Source of the DNA: DAOUMF01 sp034408935
GTDB lineage: Bacteria; Chloroflexota; Dehalococcoidia; SM23-28-2; RBG-16-64-32
Reading direction: 5' to 3'
DNA: 64,000 nucleotides
Assembly: GCA_034408935.1 (NCBI GenBank)
Contig: DAOUMV010000012.1
Coordinates: 221,775 to 285,774, forward strand
Below are positions 16,193 through 25,420 of the stretch, in pieces. Within the stretch, counting starts at the first letter, position 1. The number at the start of each line of letters is the position of its first letter. A program made the position numbers and the translations under genes. The notes under the pieces are model-generated. The model did no database searches. It saw only the letters and a list, made by a program, of their open reading frames with translations, and was not told where the DNA came from.

Positions 16193-17884
16193 GTGAACAA
16201 GGAGGAGACCTACGACGTCGTCATCATCGGTGGCGGCCACAACGGCACCACTGCCGCGGCCTACCTCGCCAAGTGCGGACTGAGCGTCTGCGTCCTCGAG
16301 GAGAGACCGGAGGTCGGAGGAGGCCAGGAGAACACCGAGCCCATGGCGGGGGTGCGCATCGATCCCCACGCCACGTACTTGTACGCTGCCGCCTCTCCTG
16401 GATTCGAGCAACTGGAGCTCCACAAGTACGGCTTCCGCATGACCTGGAACCCCAGGATCGGGGAGATGCGCGACCCGGAGAGACGGCGCCGCATGGGCGG
16501 TGTGACCACCGATGGAGTCGTGCCCCTCACGGACAACGACATGTCGGGCTGGGACAAGTTGATGGGCCTCACCGCCGAGCAGCCCTACCTTAAGGACTTC
16601 CTGCGTGCTTCCTACTGGTGCCCTCCTCACCCCCCTGAGATGCAGGAGGGTCCTGACGATGTCCCCTGGGTACACGTGCTCAAGGAGAAGGCTCCCCAAC
16701 TGTGGAGCGAGAGCCTGCTGGACATGACCTACTTCGACCTCCTGGACGAGTTCATCGAGACTGAGTCCTTCAAGGTCCTGCAGGCCACCATCGCCTGGTA
16801 CTCCGGAGCTGCCCCCCACTGGCAAGGGATGGCTCTCCCCTCCTTCGCCGGGGCGGCATCGTTCATGCTGGGCGGAGTGAGCGTGCCTCGAGGCGGTATG
16901 CACGCCTACGCCCACTCCATCGCTCGCTGCGCCATCGCTCACGGCGCACGCGTCCGCACCTGCTGCCCTGTAGAGGAGATCATCATCCGCAACGGCCGGG
17001 CCGCCGGCGTGCGCCTGGCCGACAACGCAGCCTGGGGCGAGAAAACGATCTGGGCGGACAAGGCGATCCTTAGCGGCGTGGACGTCAAGAAGACCTTCCT
17101 CGAACTGGTGGGGCCCAGCCACACCGACGCTTCCTTCCGCCAGCGGCTCAAGGACATCAGCTACAAGGGCGGCAGCATCTACGTGGCCCACATACTCCTG
17201 GCGGAAGCTCCACGCTACGGGGCCAAATGGGAGGTCATGGGCGACGAGCCTCCCGTCAGGATCGTATACCCTTGCGACTCCCGGGGGATCCTCCTTGACC
17301 ACATCGCCGACATCGATTCCCGCAAGGTGACCCCCAGCCTTGACCCCGACAAGATGCTGTGGCTGTCCACCGGCTCCAAGCTGGACGAGCCCACGCAACT
17401 GGACCTTCCGGGGCGCTTCTTGGAGTCGCCCTTCTACTTCATGGTTCCCGCGCCCGAGTACCATGCCGACGGCCCCGAAGCAGTGAACAAGATGAAGCCG
17501 GAAATCGACGCCGCCATCATCCGCTCGTGGGGCCAAGTCGCCCCCAACGTCCCTGACAACGTCGTCGCCTACTGGTCCAACAGCCCCTATGACTCGGAAT
17601 TCCGCAACGCCGGCATGATCGGCGGCAACTGGTACGCCACCCGCCACTCCAGCGACGATTGGTGGAACATGCGGCCCCTGCCCGAACTCTCCCGCTACCG
17701 CACACCCATCGATGGGCTCTACCTTTGCCACCAGACGTCTCACCCTGGCGGGCTCTGCATGATGGCCGTGCCCTACAACCTCATGCACATCCTCATCGAC
17801 GACGGCATCGCCGAGCCCGGCGACTGGTGGTACCCATCGCCACACTACCGGCGGGAAGAGAAGAAGGAAGCCACCTACGTCTGA
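16193..17884 (+). CDS. FAD-dependent desaturase-like oxidoreductase 1
   Basis: A 563-residue flavoprotein of the phytoene desaturase/amine oxidase superfamily. The N-terminal dinucleotide-binding motif is VIIGGGHNGTTAAAYLA and the following acidic strand ends in LEERPEVGGG. The C-terminal FAD segment contains PIDGLYLCHQTSHPGG. The frame is open further upstream, but GTG at 16193 follows AAGGAGG with 5-base spacing and puts the FAD motif at residue ~10. It is the first of three related flavoproteins. No phytoene synthase is next to it, so carotenoid chemistry is not supported. A redox step on a lipid or terpenoid-like substrate is inferred. Confidence 0.85.
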   Translation: MNKEETYDVVIIGGGHNGTTAAAYLAKCGLSVCVLEERPEVGGGQENTEPMAGVRIDPHATYLYAAASPGFEQLELHKYGFRMTWNPRIGEMRDPERRRRMGGVTTDGVVPLTDNDMSGWDKLMGLTAEQPYLKDFLRASYWCPPHPPEMQEGPDDVPWVHVLKEKAPQLWSESLLDMTYFDLLDEFIETESFKVLQATIAWYSGAAPHWQGMALPSFAGAASFMLGGVSVPRGGMHAYAHSIARCAIAHGARVRTCCPVEEIIIRNGRAAGVRLADNAAWGEKTIWADKAILSGVDVKKTFLELVGPSHTDASFRQRLKDISYKGGSIYVAHILLAEAPRYGAKWEVMGDEPPVRIVYPCDSRGILLDHIADIDSRKVTPSLDPDKMLWLSTGSKLDEPTQLDLPGRFLESPFYFMVPAPEYHADGPEAVNKMKPEIDAAIIRSWGQVAPNVPDNVVAYWSNSPYDSEFRNAGMIGGNWYATRHSSDDWWNMRPLPELSRYRTPIDGLYLCHQTSHPGGLCMMAVPYNLMHILIDDGIAEPGDWWYPSPHYRREEKKEATYV

Positions 17885-17940
17885 GCGGGCCAGTCCCACA
17901 GGCGACCGCCCCTGAAGAGCGAGAAGGAAGGAGTACAGCA

Positions 17941-19584
17941 GTGGTACAAGTGCAGCTGGAACCGCTGCTCCAGGAGTTCCCCCGGGAGAGCGAGTGGGAT
18001 GTGGTAGTCGTGGGGGCGGGGCATAACGGGCTGATAGCGTCAGCCTACCTCGCCCGCGCCGGCCTGCGGGTGGCAGTGGTGGAGCGTCGCTACGAGATCG
18101 GGGGCGGGCTGGTCACGGAGGAGCTGCTCTTCCCCGGCTACTACTCCAACCTCCACGCCATCTACCACATGATGGTGGACTACTGCCCGGTGTTCTCCGA
18201 TTTCGACTTGGACCGTCACGCCCTCAACTTCATCAGGCCCAACGCCCAGACAGCCATGGTCTTCGATGACGGGACGTCGCTGGTCCTCGCCCGCATGCTC
18301 GAAGACACCAGGGACGCCATCGCCAAGTTCTCGCAGAAGGACGCTGACACCTTCGGCAAGCTCATGGGGACCTGGCGGCGCGTTGTGCAGGAGGTAGTGG
18401 CGCCAGCCACCTACGTGCCTGCCATGGCCCCGGTGGAGCTGAGCATCGCAATGGAGCGCACGGACATCGGCAAGGCTGTGCTGGAGATGACCGAGCGCAG
18501 TCCCCTCGACATCATTACCGAGCTCTTCGAGGATGACCGCGTCCGCGCTCTTATGCTCTACGTCAGCTGCATGTGGGGCCTCGACCCCAGAGAGAGCGGG
18601 GTGGGCTTCTTCGTCCCGCTGCTCCTCGTCCAGGGCGCCAACAAGTGCTACTGCTATGGCGGCTCGCACAAGTTCGCTGGTGCCCTAGTGCGAGAGGTGC
18701 TGGAGGCCGGCGGCACAGTTCTGGACAATGCCGCGGTGACCAAGATCTTCACCGAGAACGGCCGGGTGGCCGGCGTGCGGACCGCAGACAACCGCACTCT
18801 GAAGGCCAAGGTGGTCATGTCCAGCCTCGACCCCCAGTCCACCTTCATCGACCTGCTCGGACGTGAGCACTTGCCGGAGGGGCTTGTCGACAGCGTCGGC
18901 AAGTGGAAGTGGGACAAGTGGAGCTTCTACACCCTGCACGTCGCCTCAGACGAACGCCCCCTCTACACCGCCGACGATCCGTGGGTCAACGAGTCGTTCA
19001 TGGTCATCATCGGGATACAAAGCGTCGACCAGCTTCTGTCGCATTGGGACAAGGTAATGGCGGGCGAAGTGGGCGACGAGTTCGGCGGCCACAGCACCTG
19101 CGAGACCTTCTTCGATCCCCACCTCAGCCGGATGCCGGGCGGGCAGGTCTCCTTCTTCCAGATGCACGCCCCCTACGACATCGCCGGCGGCTGGGGGGTA
19201 CGCGGCAAGGAACTGGAGGAGGCAGCGCTGGCCAAGTGGCAGCGGGTAGCCCCTAACTTCACACCGGACAAGTTCCGTATCAGCCAGTACGAAACGCCGG
19301 TGGACATCGAGACGCGTTTCCCCAACATGCGGCGAGGCAGCTTCAAACACGGCGACTATAACCCCCTGCAACTGGGGTATTTCCGCCCCAACCCGGAGTG
19401 CTCCAGCTCGGCGACGCCTGTCGAGGGCCTCTACCTGTGCGGCGCCTCCTGCTATCCGGGAGCGCTCATCACCGGGGGGCCCGGTTACATCGCCGCCGGC
19501 AAGGTGGCAGAAGATCTCGGCGCCAAGAAGTGGTGGACTCCTCCCCCACACGTTCAGCGGTACTTAGAAACGTACATGGAGTAG
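17941..19584 (+). CDS. FAD-dependent desaturase-like oxidoreductase 2
   Basis: A 547-residue paralogue-like flavoprotein in the same family. The FAD motif VVVGAGHNGLIASAYLARAG lies near residue 20 and is followed by ERRYEIGGG; the C-terminal motif is GLYLCGASCYPGALITGG. The start GTG at 17941 has AAGGAAGGAG upstream, and the longer open frame overlaps the previous gene and is not favoured. It lies 56 bases after oxidoreductase 1. The two proteins share the fold and C-terminal motif but differ clearly, so they are not a recent duplication; they may form a heteromer or act in sequence. Confidence 0.85.
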   Translation: MVQVQLEPLLQEFPRESEWDVVVVGAGHNGLIASAYLARAGLRVAVVERRYEIGGGLVTEELLFPGYYSNLHAIYHMMVDYCPVFSDFDLDRHALNFIRPNAQTAMVFDDGTSLVLARMLEDTRDAIAKFSQKDADTFGKLMGTWRRVVQEVVAPATYVPAMAPVELSIAMERTDIGKAVLEMTERSPLDIITELFEDDRVRALMLYVSCMWGLDPRESGVGFFVPLLLVQGANKCYCYGGSHKFAGALVREVLEAGGTVLDNAAVTKIFTENGRVAGVRTADNRTLKAKVVMSSLDPQSTFIDLLGREHLPEGLVDSVGKWKWDKWSFYTLHVASDERPLYTADDPWVNESFMVIIGIQSVDQLLSHWDKVMAGEVGDEFGGHSTCETFFDPHLSRMPGGQVSFFQMHAPYDIAGGWGVRGKELEEAALAKWQRVAPNFTPDKFRISQYETPVDIETRFPNMRRGSFKHGDYNPLQLGYFRPNPECSSSATPVEGLYLCGASCYPGALITGGPGYIAAGKVAEDLGAKKWWTPPPHVQRYLETYME

Positions 19585-19624
19585 CAGCCCCGGGCAGCAG
19601 CCGGTTGGCTAAGGAAATCAGAGC

Positions 19625-19945
19625 ATGAAACTGTGGTCGCGCGGCTTGGGCAAGCAAGAACTCAAGATGGACTTCATGAAATATGACGTCCACAGGGACG
19701 GACAAGAGGTGGTCGTCTCCGGGCGCATCACCGACCCTGTCAACTGGGAGTTCTGGATCCGCTTCGACGAGGATGATGTGCCGGGGCTGATCCGGGTGGC
19801 GAAGAACCCGAGCGTCATCGGCATGGTCGGCCGCCACTGGCTCAGGAAGATCCTCTTCTGGCGCCGCCCTGCGGAGGAGGCAGCGGCGGCAATGGCTGAC
19901 TCTTCCGCGCCCGGGCCCGAGGCCGGCACCTCCAAAGACAAGTAG
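19625..19945 (+). CDS. Hypothetical 106-aa protein in the FAD oxidoreductase cluster
   Basis: A 106-residue soluble protein with no signal peptide. The N-terminal two thirds alternate short beta-like stretches (VVVSGRIT, FWIRFDEDD) and the C terminus is Ala/Ser/Pro-rich and probably disordered. I do not recognise a family. It is between two flavoprotein genes on the same strand, 40 bases after oxidoreductase 2 and 29 bases before oxidoreductase 3, so it is very likely cotranscribed and may be an accessory subunit. Confidence 0.7.
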   Translation: MKLWSRGLGKQELKMDFMKYDVHRDGQEVVVSGRITDPVNWEFWIRFDEDDVPGLIRVAKNPSVIGMVGRHWLRKILFWRRPAEEAAAAMADSSAPGPEAGTSKDK

Positions 19946-19974
19946 ACGGAGAGAGGTAGGGAGAAGGGACAGCC

Positions 19975-21450
19975 ATGGCCCAGCAGTACGATGCCATCGT
20001 CGTTGGCGCCGGGTTCGGCGGCGCAGCCTGCGCCGCCCTCCTCGCCAAGCACGGCCTGAAGACGCTCCTCCTGGACAAGAACTCTCAGCCCGGCGGCAAA
20101 GCCCTCACCATGTCCAAGGAGGGATTCCGCTACGAGCTATGGCCGGTTGTGGGAGGGCCCAGCCTCAACTCCCAGTTCGCCGCCGTCCTCAAAGAGATCG
20201 ACATGGAGGGCGAGGTGGAGCTGCTCACGCCTGAGACCCCGACAGGCGCGCTGCTCTACAAGGGACGTTCCGGCAAGTACGAACCCCTTATCAGCCCCGC
20301 GCGGCCGCGAGAGCAACGCGACATGGCCAGCATGATCAGCTGGCTGCAGCTAGACCCGGGCGACATGCCGGAGGTAGCGCGGTTCTTCGCCGAGATGTCC
20401 GCGCTGACGCCCCAGGATATCTACGCCCTGGACGACGTGACTCTCGCCGAGTTCTTGTCACGCTATCGCCTGCCGCAATCCGTCTACAGCTACTTCGGCA
20501 TGCAGTGCAACATCATCTTCGTGGCCCCCATCGATCTCGTTGCGGCGTCGGAGGCCATCAGGACGTTCAGCGACTTCGCGGCCGGCGGCGCCATGCGCTA
20601 CAGCAGCGACGGCTACGGTCGCGTGGCCGAGGTGTTCGCCCAGGCGGTGGAGAAGTACGGTAGCGAGGTGCGCCTGAGGACCGCGGTCAGCGGCATCACC
20701 GTCGAAGGTGGCGCTGTCACCGGGGTCGCCACGGAGGCAGGAAGCTTCACCGCCCCCATCGTTGTGAGCAACGCCGGCATCCAGCCCACAGTCCTCAGGC
20801 TCGTGGGCGACAAACACTTCGACAAGGGTTACGTCAACTATGTCAAGGGCCTGCTCCCCTCCTGGGGCCTGATGGGCATCCGCTATTTCCTCTCCAAGCC
20901 GGTCTTTGAGTACCCCGTGTACATCGCCTTCTCCGACGACAGCTACTGGGACTCGGAGCGCTTCCGGCGGATCAAGGCGGGCGAGACGCCCGACGAGGTC
21001 GTCGTGTTCAACGTCGTGCCGGCGCTGTACGATCCCAGCCTCGCTCCCGAGGGGAAGCAATGCGCCATCATGGCTACCCTCTGCTCGCCCGACCCGGAGA
21101 TGGCCGACCCCGAAGTCTGGTGGAGCAAGCTGGACGAGATGGTGGACAAGCTGTGGCCGGACGTTCGACCGCATGTCGAGCGAGAGGAACGCTACTCGAC
21201 GGCGCATGTGTCGTCCCTAACCAGAGACCACGTTCTGCCCGGTCAGGGCGGCGAGTGCATCGGCCTCGCCCAGATCGTCGGTCAGTGTGGCCGTCACAAG
21301 CCCTCGGCCAGGGCACCCATCCGCGGCCTGTACTACGTCGGGTGCGACGCCGGCGGCTACGGCTGCGGCACCCACCAGGCCGTCGACTCCGGCGCCGAAG
21401 TCGCTCGCATGGTCCTGCGCGACTATCGCGCCAGGCAGGGGATGTTCTAG
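19975..21450 (+). CDS. FAD-dependent desaturase-like oxidoreductase 3
   Basis: A 491-residue flavoprotein of the phytoene dehydrogenase/NAD(P)-FAD superfamily. The FAD motif is VVGAGFGGAACAALLAKHG near residue 9, followed by DKNSQPGGKA. The C-terminal FAD segment includes IRGLYYVGCDAGGYGCG, with Cys residues not seen in the two upstream paralogues. ATG at 19975 follows a GAGAGGTAGGGAG purine run. It is the third flavoprotein in the cluster. The substrate is unknown. Confidence 0.85.
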   Translation: MAQQYDAIVVGAGFGGAACAALLAKHGLKTLLLDKNSQPGGKALTMSKEGFRYELWPVVGGPSLNSQFAAVLKEIDMEGEVELLTPETPTGALLYKGRSGKYEPLISPARPREQRDMASMISWLQLDPGDMPEVARFFAEMSALTPQDIYALDDVTLAEFLSRYRLPQSVYSYFGMQCNIIFVAPIDLVAASEAIRTFSDFAAGGAMRYSSDGYGRVAEVFAQAVEKYGSEVRLRTAVSGITVEGGAVTGVATEAGSFTAPIVVSNAGIQPTVLRLVGDKHFDKGYVNYVKGLLPSWGLMGIRYFLSKPVFEYPVYIAFSDDSYWDSERFRRIKAGETPDEVVVFNVVPALYDPSLAPEGKQCAIMATLCSPDPEMADPEVWWSKLDEMVDKLWPDVRPHVEREERYSTAHVSSLTRDHVLPGQGGECIGLAQIVGQCGRHKPSARAPIRGLYYVGCDAGGYGCGTHQAVDSGAEVARMVLRDYRARQGMF

Positions 21451-21493
21451 CCGCGGAGAGGGAACGGCGGCAGGCGCATGTACGGGGGAAGAG

Positions 21494-22201
21494 ATGACTG
21501 ACCTCCGAGAGCTGCTGGTGACCGCCGAGCGCCATCTCCCCGGCTTCGTGTTCAGGACGGTGCCCACCGACACTCTCACGACCGCAGACCGGCGTCTCCT
21601 GTCCGAGATGTTCGACGCGTCCTTCCGTCAGGCCAACCAGGCGCATCTCGAGAAGCTGCTGGGGCAACTACGTTGTGTGACCGTGGCGCTTCGTGGCGAA
21701 AAGCCTGCCGGCTTCACCGTGAGCGACGTGCGCATCATGGACCTGCCGCGTCTGCCGGAGCAGGTCGTGATGCTCGGCGGCCTCGCCTGCGTCGCCCCCG
21801 AGTTCCAAAGGCGGGGGGTAATGATCGAGTTGGCGAGGCGAAACTTCATAGAAAGCACTCCGCGATGGAGCGAGCGGGCGCTGTTCTGCGTGCGCTACGG
21901 TCATCCCGCCGCCTTCAAGGCGATTGTCGCCCGGAATGTGAGCGGCGTGCCCAGGCCAGGCGTCCGACCCACCGCGTGGCAACAGGAGGTCGGCAGGGTG
22001 ATCGCGGACGCCTACGGAGTCGAGCGCTTCGATCCGGAGACGTTCGCCTGCATCGGGACTGGAACGCCGATCGGTTACCCGATCATCGATCTTGAGGTCG
22101 AGCCGGTGGACTGGGAAGTGTTCCGGCCCGTCGACCGCACCCGAGGCGACTCCCTCCTGGGTATCGCCTGGATGCCCGACGCTCCCCCGGGGTGGGCTTG
22201 A
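21494..22201 (+). CDS. GNAT-like acetyltransferase domain protein
   Basis: A 235-residue protein. The central part has a GNAT-like core: VVMLGGLACVAPEFQRRGVM, where QRRGV matches the acetyl-CoA-binding Q/RxxGxG/A motif, then a helix (IELARRNF). The N- and C-terminal parts are not recognised. ATG at 21494 follows GGGGGAAGAG and is preferred over the open frame upstream. It is the last gene of the FAD oxidoreductase cluster, 43 bases after oxidoreductase 3. The acceptor is unknown. Confidence 0.65.
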   Translation: MTDLRELLVTAERHLPGFVFRTVPTDTLTTADRRLLSEMFDASFRQANQAHLEKLLGQLRCVTVALRGEKPAGFTVSDVRIMDLPRLPEQVVMLGGLACVAPEFQRRGVMIELARRNFIESTPRWSERALFCVRYGHPAAFKAIVARNVSGVPRPGVRPTAWQQEVGRVIADAYGVERFDPETFACIGTGTPIGYPIIDLEVEPVDWEVFRPVDRTRGDSLLGIAWMPDAPPGWA

Positions 22202-22355
22202 ACTCCCCTGCGTGGCTGTTCGATGCGTGGTGGCAGCAGGCTTGAGCAGTGGGGCGCCTGTGCGGCCCGCAACATGCGGAAGAGCAAATCCAGAAATGGG
22301 GCTGGCCTTGTCAGGCGAGCGCCCCAGGGATAGACTGTGACGGGATTCACATTAG

Positions 22356-22565
22356 ATGAGCAACGCCGTCAAGACCCGCAGACCGAAGGCAAAGAATGCG
22401 AGTTCGCGTCGGCGGAGGCCCAGGAAGCCCCTGATCGGCAGCGAGGAAGCCGCCAAGGGTACCGATGGCCAGGACGAGCAGGGCTTTCTGTTCGAGGATC
22501 CCTACTGGGACGACGCCTTCTGCTCCTACTACGATCCCACCCTGCGTACGTGTTGTCGTAGATAG
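22356..22565 (+). CDS. Hypothetical small basic/acidic protein
   Basis: A possible 69-residue protein: a strongly basic first third, then an acidic and aromatic C terminus with FEDPYWDDAF and ending in CCRR. An overlapping frame at 22337-22561 has a less protein-like composition and is rejected. No family is recognised. It lies 46 bases before the HMG-CoA-synthase-like gene and fills most of an otherwise 410-base gap. Low confidence. Confidence 0.35.
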   Translation: MSNAVKTRRPKAKNASSRRRRPRKPLIGSEEAAKGTDGQDEQGFLFEDPYWDDAFCSYYDPTLRTCCRR

Positions 22566-22611
22566 CCAATATGCCCTCTCACCCTACCGATCGTGAGCCG
22601 AGGAGGAGTCG

Positions 22612-24021
22612 ATGGTAGCCATAGCATCGTACGGAGCCTACATACCGATATACCGGCTGGGACGTCAGGAGATGGCCCAGGCCTGGGGCATTCCCGGCGT
22701 GCCCGGGGAGCGCTCGGTGGCCAACGCCGACGAGGACGCCATCACCATGGGGGTCGCCGCCGCTTTGGAGTGCATGGCGGGCATCGACCCGGCCACCGTC
22801 GACGGCGTCTACTTCGCCAGCACCACTCCGCCCTACACGGAGAAGCAGTGCGCCTCCATCATCGCCGGCGTGCTGGACCTGCGCCAGGACATCGTCACCG
22901 CCGATTTCACCGACTCCCTCCGCTCGGCCACCGTGGCCATGAGGGCGGCCCACGACGCCATCGAGAGCGGCTCGGCCGACAGCGTGCTGGTGGTGGCGGC
23001 TGACAACCGTCCCGCCGAACCGGAGACGATGTGGGAGCAGCTCCTGGGTGACGGCGGCGCCGCCTTCCTCCTGTCGAAGAAAGGGCCGGCGACCGTCCGC
23101 GGCTTCCAATCCGTCACCAGCGAGGTCATTGGGCCCTGGCGCCGCTCCTCCGACCGCTACGTTCGCGCCTTCGAACCCAAGCTGGAGACCCGGCACGGCT
23201 ACATGGCCAGCATGGTGGCAGCGGCGACGGCGCTGGCGGAGAAGGAGGGCCTCACCCCCAAGGACATCAGCAAAGGGGTCTTCTCCGCCAACGATCCCCG
23301 TGCCCACGCGACCCTCGGCCGCCAGCTAGGCCTGGAGATGCCACAGATCCAGGACACGGGCTTCCTCCTGCTGGGCAACACGGGCACGCCCCAGGTGCTG
23401 ATGATGCTGGCCGCCGCCCTGGACGGCGCCAAGGCCGGCGACAAGCTGCTGGTGGCCAACTACGGCGACGGCGCTGACGCTTTTCTGGTGGAGCTGAGCG
23501 ACGCCTTCCCCGAGGTCCCCGGCAAGCGATCGCTTCAGACCTTCCTCATGAACAAGCGCATGCTCCCCAACTACGGCGCCTACGCGGCATTCCGCAAGCT
23601 CACGGACAGGGACAGGTACGTTCCCCCTTCGTCGCCGGTCACCTACTGGCGGGACAGCAAGATGGAGCTCGCCCTCTACGGCTCCCGTTGCCGCAAGTGC
23701 GGCACGGTGCAGTACCCGCCGCCGCGCGTGTGCGTCGAGTGTGGAACGAAGGATGAGCTGGACGAGGCGAAGCTGGCCCGCAAGGGGACGGTGTTCACCT
23801 ATACGCTCGACCATTTGGTGGGAGGCGAGTACTTGAGCACCCCCGTCCCCAGGATTGTGGCGGATCTGGAGGGTGGGGGCCGCACCTTTCTGCAGATGAC
23901 CGACTGCGACCCCACGGAGGTGAGCATTGGCATGCCCGTGGAACTCACCCTGCGCTGCCTCCACGAGGGCGCGGGATTCCACAATTACTACTGGAAGTGC
24001 CAACCGGTTAGGGGAGGCTAG
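22612..24021 (+). CDS. HMG-CoA-synthase-like ketoacyl synthase fused to DUF35 OB-fold
   Basis: A 469-residue protein. The first ~320 residues resemble the 3-hydroxy-3-methylglutaryl-CoA synthase/KAS III fold (GAYIPIYRLGR start, VDGVYFASTTPPY, TADFTDSLRSAT where the nucleophile normally lies, and GDGAAAFLL-like and GDGADAFLVE segments). In place of the usual Cys in HMGS I see DFTDSLRS, so the catalytic Cys is not obvious. The last ~110 residues hold a CxxC...CxxC zinc ribbon and an OB-fold (DUF35). DUF35 usually pairs with thiolases as an acyl-CoA-binding partner; here it is fused. ATG at 22612 follows GAGGAG. A thiolase follows after 36 bases. Confidence 0.8.
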   Translation: MVAIASYGAYIPIYRLGRQEMAQAWGIPGVPGERSVANADEDAITMGVAAALECMAGIDPATVDGVYFASTTPPYTEKQCASIIAGVLDLRQDIVTADFTDSLRSATVAMRAAHDAIESGSADSVLVVAADNRPAEPETMWEQLLGDGGAAFLLSKKGPATVRGFQSVTSEVIGPWRRSSDRYVRAFEPKLETRHGYMASMVAAATALAEKEGLTPKDISKGVFSANDPRAHATLGRQLGLEMPQIQDTGFLLLGNTGTPQVLMMLAAALDGAKAGDKLLVANYGDGADAFLVELSDAFPEVPGKRSLQTFLMNKRMLPNYGAYAAFRKLTDRDRYVPPSSPVTYWRDSKMELALYGSRCRKCGTVQYPPPRVCVECGTKDELDEAKLARKGTVFTYTLDHLVGGEYLSTPVPRIVADLEGGGRTFLQMTDCDPTEVSIGMPVELTLRCLHEGAGFHNYYWKCQPVRGG

Positions 24022-24057
24022 GCCTTCTCGCTAGCGCTCCGCCCGAAAGGAGGAGAC

Positions 24058-25221
24058 ATGTCTGGGATCAAAGATCGAGTGGCGATCGCCGGCGTTGGTT
24101 GCACCAAGTTCGGTGAGCTCTGGGAGAAGGACCAGGAGGACCTCCTCGTAGAGGCCGTGTACGAGGCCCTGGACGACGCTGGCATCACTCCCCAGGACAT
24201 CGAGGCGGCCTGGGTGGGGGTGCTGTACCACTTCACCGGGATATCGGGTGGCACGTTCGCGGAGCCGATGAAGCTGTTCGGCAAGCCTGTTACGCGGGTC
24301 GAGAACTTCTGCGCCTCCGGCATGGATGCCTTCCGCAACGCCTGCTTCGCCGTGGCCGCCGGCGTCTACGACATCGTGGTCGCTTGCGGCGTGGAGAAGC
24401 TCATGGACCAGGGGTCCAGCGGCCTGCCGGTCGAGGGGGGCCACCCGGTAATGAGCGGAGTCAGCGCGCCGGGGCTGTTCGCCCTAGCTGCCTCTCGCGC
24501 CTTCCACGACTGGGGCTGGACCAAGGAGGACCTGGCGCGCGTGGCCGTCAAGAACCACAAGAACGGAGCCGCCCACCCCAAGGCCCACTTCCGTCGGCCG
24601 ATCACCATTGACGACGCCCTTAAGGCCCCGATGATCGCCTGGCCGTTGGGCCGCTTCGACTGCTGCGCCATGTCCGACGGCTCCGCCGCCGTGGTGATCA
24701 CGCGGCCGGAGATCGCCAAGGACATGAAGCACAAGGACGACTACGTGCTGGTCAAGGCCAACGCGCTGGCCGTTGATTCCACCTTCCCCATGTACAGGCC
24801 GGGCTACGACTGGCTGGGCTTTCCCGCCACCAAGAAGGCGGCTGCCATGGCCTACGAGGAGGCCGGCGTCAAGGACCCTCGCAAGGAGATCGGCTTTGCC
24901 GAGGTGCATGACTGCTTCACCAGCACCGAGTTGTTCAACATCGGCGACCTGGGCTTCGTCGACCCGCCGAAGGCCGGCGCGGCGGTTGCCGACGGCATGA
25001 CGGACATAGAGGGAGACACCCCGGTCAACCCCAGCGGCGGTCTCAAGTGCTTCGGCCACCCCATCGGCGCCACCGGCTGCCGCATGATCTATGAGGCGAC
25101 CAAGCAGCTCCAGGGGCGGGCCGACGGGCTTCAGGTCAAGGATCCGCACCTGGGCATGGCTCACAACCTTGGCGGGCCAGCCTCGGTCTGCTCGGTGACC
25201 ATCCTCGGCCAGCACGACTAG
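24058..25221 (+). CDS. Thiolase, SCP-x/lipid-transfer-type
   Basis: A 387-residue thiolase. The nucleophile is Cys85 in ENFCASGMDAF; EVHDCFT near residue 285 and GHPIGATGCRM near residue 340 give the His and Cys of the active site. The HDCF pattern marks the SCP2/SCP-x thiolase branch used in side-chain or long-chain acyl-CoA cleavage, rather than biosynthetic acetoacetyl-CoA thiolases. ATG at 24058 follows AAGGAGG. It sits right after the HMGS-like/DUF35 fusion, matching the known thiolase-DUF35 partnership; the two probably form one complex. Confidence 0.9.
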   Translation: MSGIKDRVAIAGVGCTKFGELWEKDQEDLLVEAVYEALDDAGITPQDIEAAWVGVLYHFTGISGGTFAEPMKLFGKPVTRVENFCASGMDAFRNACFAVAAGVYDIVVACGVEKLMDQGSSGLPVEGGHPVMSGVSAPGLFALAASRAFHDWGWTKEDLARVAVKNHKNGAAHPKAHFRRPITIDDALKAPMIAWPLGRFDCCAMSDGSAAVVITRPEIAKDMKHKDDYVLVKANALAVDSTFPMYRPGYDWLGFPATKKAAAMAYEEAGVKDPRKEIGFAEVHDCFTSTELFNIGDLGFVDPPKAGAAVADGMTDIEGDTPVNPSGGLKCFGHPIGATGCRMIYEATKQLQGRADGLQVKDPHLGMAHNLGGPASVCSVTILGQHD

Positions 25222-25420
25222 CGACGAAGGCATTCAGGCTGCGAGGGTGTTCGCGGGATAGCGCGGCCCCGCGCTCTGCACGTCCGAGGGTACGCTGACC
25301 GGCTTGAGGCTCCAATCAGGCTTGACGTATCCTAGCCGTAGCGGCGTCGGAGAGTGGCAACCGGCGCGGCTACGGTAGATGGGCCCCACGAGGCGAGGGT
25401 TTGTGAAGGGAGCGCAGAGA

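Noticed and set aside
16169..17899. Long minus-strand frame (576 codons) opposite FAD oxidoreductase 1
   Set aside because: It is antisense to a well-supported gene in high-GC DNA, and its composition is Val/Gly/His-rich with no family match.
16193..21450. Carotenoid biosynthesis cluster
   Set aside because: No phytoene synthase or cyclase is next to it. The squalene synthases in the window belong to the hopanoid operon 20 kb away, and the three flavoproteins are too divergent to assign.
22337..22561. Alternative 74-residue frame overlapping the small hypothetical protein
   Set aside because: Gln/Arg/Leu-rich low-complexity translation without start signal; the overlapping frame at 22356 is more protein-like.
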